Positions 12,520-14,196 of a DNA stretch of 14,196 bases are shown here, in pieces; position 1 is the stretch's first letter; the number at the start of each line of letters is the position of its first letter. The position numbers and the translations under genes are program-made. The stretch comes from an uncultured Clostridia bacterium (GTDB lineage Bacteria > Bacillota > Clostridia > Christensenellales > Aristaeellaceae), in contig CAKTXH010000060.1 of the NCBI GenBank assembly GCA_934630975.1, forward strand, positions 1-14,196. Reading direction: 5' to 3'. The notes under the pieces are model-generated. The model was not told the origin of the DNA. It made no database searches and saw only the letters and a program-made list of their open reading frames with translations.

Positions 12520-12562
12520 TGCTTATTCCTCCTTCATTATCTGTCCCGTTTTTCGGGAAGGC

Positions 12563-12590
12563 GGCATGCCCTCACGCCGGAGGGCACGCC
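12563..12590 (-). other. Hairpin between beta-subunit and alpha-subunit genes
   Basis: Stem 12563-12573 / 12580-12590, 11 bp, fully paired as minus-strand RNA if one G-U is counted; as plus-strand RNA the same position is an A-C mismatch. This strand bias fits selection as RNA structure in the decarboxylase transcript. No U-tract follows, so it is not a standard terminator; an intercistronic processing or stabilising element is likely. Confidence 0.55.
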
Positions 12591-12607
12591 GTTTCGTTTT
12601 TTAAACG

Positions 12608-12720
12608 TTTGAATTGTTCAAATCGCTGCTCGTGTATGTCATGCGTGGCTTCGCTCGCGTGTGCAAAGCCCTTCACCTTCCGCAAACTTCGGCGGAAGTG
12701 AAACCGACCTCAGGTCGGTT
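12608..12720. repeat. Palindrome-rich intercistronic region
   Basis: The 199-base gap holds no gene but several further hairpins. They are TTTGAA/TTCAAA (12608-12613/12617-12622), TTCA-C-CTTCCGC/GCGGAAGTGAA (12672-12683/12692-12702, one bulged C), and AACCGACC/GGTCGGTT (12702-12709/12713-12720, loop TCA). The last one includes part of the beta-subunit stop codon. Its tip ACC-TCA-GGT is the same as in the palindrome at 1806-1826, pointing to a common repeat style. A smaller TCCCG/CGGGA stem is at 12544-12558. Confidence 0.6.
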
Positions 12721-14176
12721 AGCCGAACATCGAGATGAACACGCCGGCCGCAACCGCAGAGCCGATAACGCCAGCCACGTTCGGGCCCATGGCGTGCATC
12801 AGCAGGAAGTTGCTCGGGTTCTCCGCCTGGCCGACCTTCTGGGAGACGCGCGCGGCCATCGGCACGGCGGAAACGCCCGCGGAGCCGATCAGCGGGTTGA
12901 TCTTGCCGCCGGAAAGCTTGCACATCAGGTCGCCCAGCAGAACGCCGCCGGCCGTGCCGCCGCCAAAGGCGAACACGCCCATCGCGATGATCTTGAGCGT
13001 CTGCGGCTGAAGGAAGGTCTCGGCCTTCGCCGTCGCGCCGACCGTCACGCCCAGGAAGATGGTGACGATGTTCATCAGCTCGTTCTGCGCGGTCTTGGAG
13101 AGGCGCTCCGTCACGCCGGATTCCTTGAACAGGTTGCCCAGCATCAGCGCGCCGATCAGCGGCGCGGCGCTCGGCAGCATCAGGGAGACCAGCACGGTCA
13201 CGACGATCGGGAAGACGATCTTCTCGGTCTTGGAGACGGTGCGCAGCTGGCCCATGACGATCTGGCGATCCTTCTTGCTGGTCAGCGCCTTCATGATCGG
13301 CGGCTGAATGACCGGCACCAGCGCCATGTACGAATACGCGGCGATGGCAATCGGGCCAAGCAGACCCGGAGCGAGCTTGGTGGTGACATAGATAGCGGTC
13401 GGGCCGTCCGCGCCGCCGATGATGCCGATGGAACCGGCCTCAGCGGGCGTGAAGCCCAGCAGCAGGGCGACGATGAACGCCAGGAAGATGCCCAGCTGAG
13501 CGGCAGCGCCGAGCAGCAGGCTCATCGGGTTGGCGATCAGCGGGCCGAAGTCGGTCATCGCGCCGACGCCCATGAAGATGAGCGGCGGGAAGATGCCCAG
13601 CTTAACGCCCTGATAGAGGTAGTAAAGCAGACCGCCGTTCTGCTTGATGTACTGATAACCGACCAGCATATCGCCGTTATAGATCGGGATACCGGCCTTG
13701 CCGTGGTACGTCGGGTTGGAGATGATCTCGTAGATCGGCTCGTCCATAATGCCCGCCAGCGGCAGGTTCGTCAGCAGCATGCCGAACGCAATCGGCATCA
13801 GCAGCAGCGGCTCAAACTGCTTGACAATCGCCAGATAGAGCAGCACGAAAGAGATCAGGATCATCACCGCGCTCTTCCAGTTGCCCTTGATGATATCGTA
13901 GATGCCGGAATCGTTGATCAGGCCCATGATGGTGCCGCCAACGCTGAAGTCGGCCATCGCCTGCGCCACCGTACCGGCGGCGCCCTCCGCCTCCTCATCC
14001 ACGTAGACGGGGATGAGCTGGTCGGAATCGCTGACCAGCGTTACATAGCCGTCGCCGATCTCGGCAGATGCGGCTTCCGCCTGCACGGGGGCAGCGGTCT
14101 CCTCGGCGCAAACGGGCAGCGCCGCAAGCATGCAGCACAGCGCCAATCCGAGGATCACACTCAGAATTTTTTTCAC
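12719..14176 (-). CDS. oadB: Sodium ion-translocating decarboxylase beta subunit (OadB/GcdB/MmdB family)
   Basis: 485 aa from GTG 14174-14176 (AAGGGG about 9 bases upstream) to TAA 12719-12721. This integral membrane subunit decarboxylates carboxybiotin and couples the reaction to Na+ export. From about residue 75 on it follows the family: FSVGGTIMGLINDSGIYD, GVGAMTDFGPLIANP with D209 (the conserved Na+-site aspartate), GSIGIIGGADGPTAIY (248-263), GVTVGATAKAETFL, and the C-terminal HAMGPNVAGVIGSAVAAG. About ten hydrophobic segments are present. Unusual is the first part: MKKILSVILGLALCCMLAAL then PVCAEE looks like a cleavable signal peptide. An acidic linker to about residue 75 follows. The carboxyltransferase gene follows downstream. 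Which substrate (oxaloacetate, methylmalonyl-CoA, glutaconyl-CoA) is not fixed by this subunit; the OadA-like neighbour favours oxaloacetate. Upstream genes lie outside the window. Confidence 0.93.
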   Translation of the reverse strand: MKKILSVILGLALCCMLAALPVCAEETAAPVQAEAASAEIGDGYVTLVSDSDQLIPVYVDEEAEGAAGTVAQAMADFSVGGTIMGLINDSGIYDIIKGNWKSAVMILISFVLLYLAIVKQFEPLLLMPIAFGMLLTNLPLAGIMDEPIYEIISNPTYHGKAGIPIYNGDMLVGYQYIKQNGGLLYYLYQGVKLGIFPPLIFMGVGAMTDFGPLIANPMSLLLGAAAQLGIFLAFIVALLLGFTPAEAGSIGIIGGADGPTAIYVTTKLAPGLLGPIAIAAYSYMALVPVIQPPIMKALTSKKDRQIVMGQLRTVSKTEKIVFPIVVTVLVSLMLPSAAPLIGALMLGNLFKESGVTERLSKTAQNELMNIVTIFLGVTVGATAKAETFLQPQTLKIIAMGVFAFGGGTAGGVLLGDLMCKLSGGKINPLIGSAGVSAVPMAARVSQKVGQAENPSNFLLMHAMGPNVAGVIGSAVAAGVFISMFG

Positions 14177-14196
14177 AGCGCTTAACCCCTTTGCAG

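Noticed and set aside
12614..14185. Plus-strand open frame of 523 codons opposite the beta-subunit gene
   Set aside because: Repetitive His/Arg/Asp/Gln composition typical of antisense frames; no ribosome binding site; the minus strand carries an unmistakable OadB.

Overview
The window is a GC-rich chromosomal segment of an endospore-forming Clostridia-type Firmicute. I infer a gut-type, anaerobic lineage (Oscillospirales or Christensenellales-like), without naming a species. The grounds are SpoVM and SpoVAC, a tyrosine T-box leader, consensus sigma-A promoters, strong GGAGG ribosome binding sites, FloA/NfeD, and a decarboxylase-type sodium pump. Nearly everything is ordinary vertically inherited chromosome. 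I see no prophage, CRISPR array, transposase, tRNA or rRNA.

Left part (1-1862). The 3' end of rpmB (L28) converges on a compact minus-strand sporulation cluster: a 47-aa ORF, spoVAC, a 49-aa two-helix membrane protein, and a 27-aa gene that I identify as spoVM. A sigma-G-like promoter is visible upstream of the cluster. Divergent from it lies rpsT (S20), with an extended -10 promoter, a TTG start and an intrinsic terminator. It is followed by about 280 bases without a gene. That stretch holds a large imperfect inverted repeat (about 1593-1764) and a series of short perfect palindromes.

Middle part (1863-6313, all minus). First comes an operon read nfeD (short form) - floA - acidic single-pass membrane protein - LytTR response regulator, the last two joined by an ATGA overlap. 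It suggests a membrane-microdomain module with an attached regulator but no local kinase. Upstream are two tandem family-4-like uracil-DNA glycosylase genes of exactly equal length (194 aa). One has the four iron-sulfur cysteines; the other has no cysteine at all. A 67-aa membrane protein with a strong promoter and terminator follows.

Right-middle part (6314-9300). trmL (tRNA wobble 2'-O-methyltransferase, minus) and tyrS (plus) diverge from back-to-back promoters. tyrS sits behind a complete T-box leader with a TAC specifier. A YigZ/IMPACT-family gene follows tyrS by 3 bases without a visible ribosome binding site. The unit ends in a folded intergenic repeat and a strong terminator.

Right part (9298-14196, all minus). 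The order in reading direction is a sodium-pumping decarboxylase beta subunit (OadB-like, with an unusual secretory N-terminus), a free-standing carboxyltransferase (OadA without the biotin domain), a terminator, a small alpha/beta hydrolase, and an AraC regulator fused to a GyrI-like effector-binding domain. The biotin carrier and gamma/delta subunit must be encoded elsewhere, perhaps just beyond the right edge.

I found no clearly new large system. The most useful observations are the unannotatable-by-length spoVM and its small neighbours, the cysteine-free UDG paralogue, the NfeD-FloA-acidic protein-LytTR cluster and the intergenic palindromic elements.
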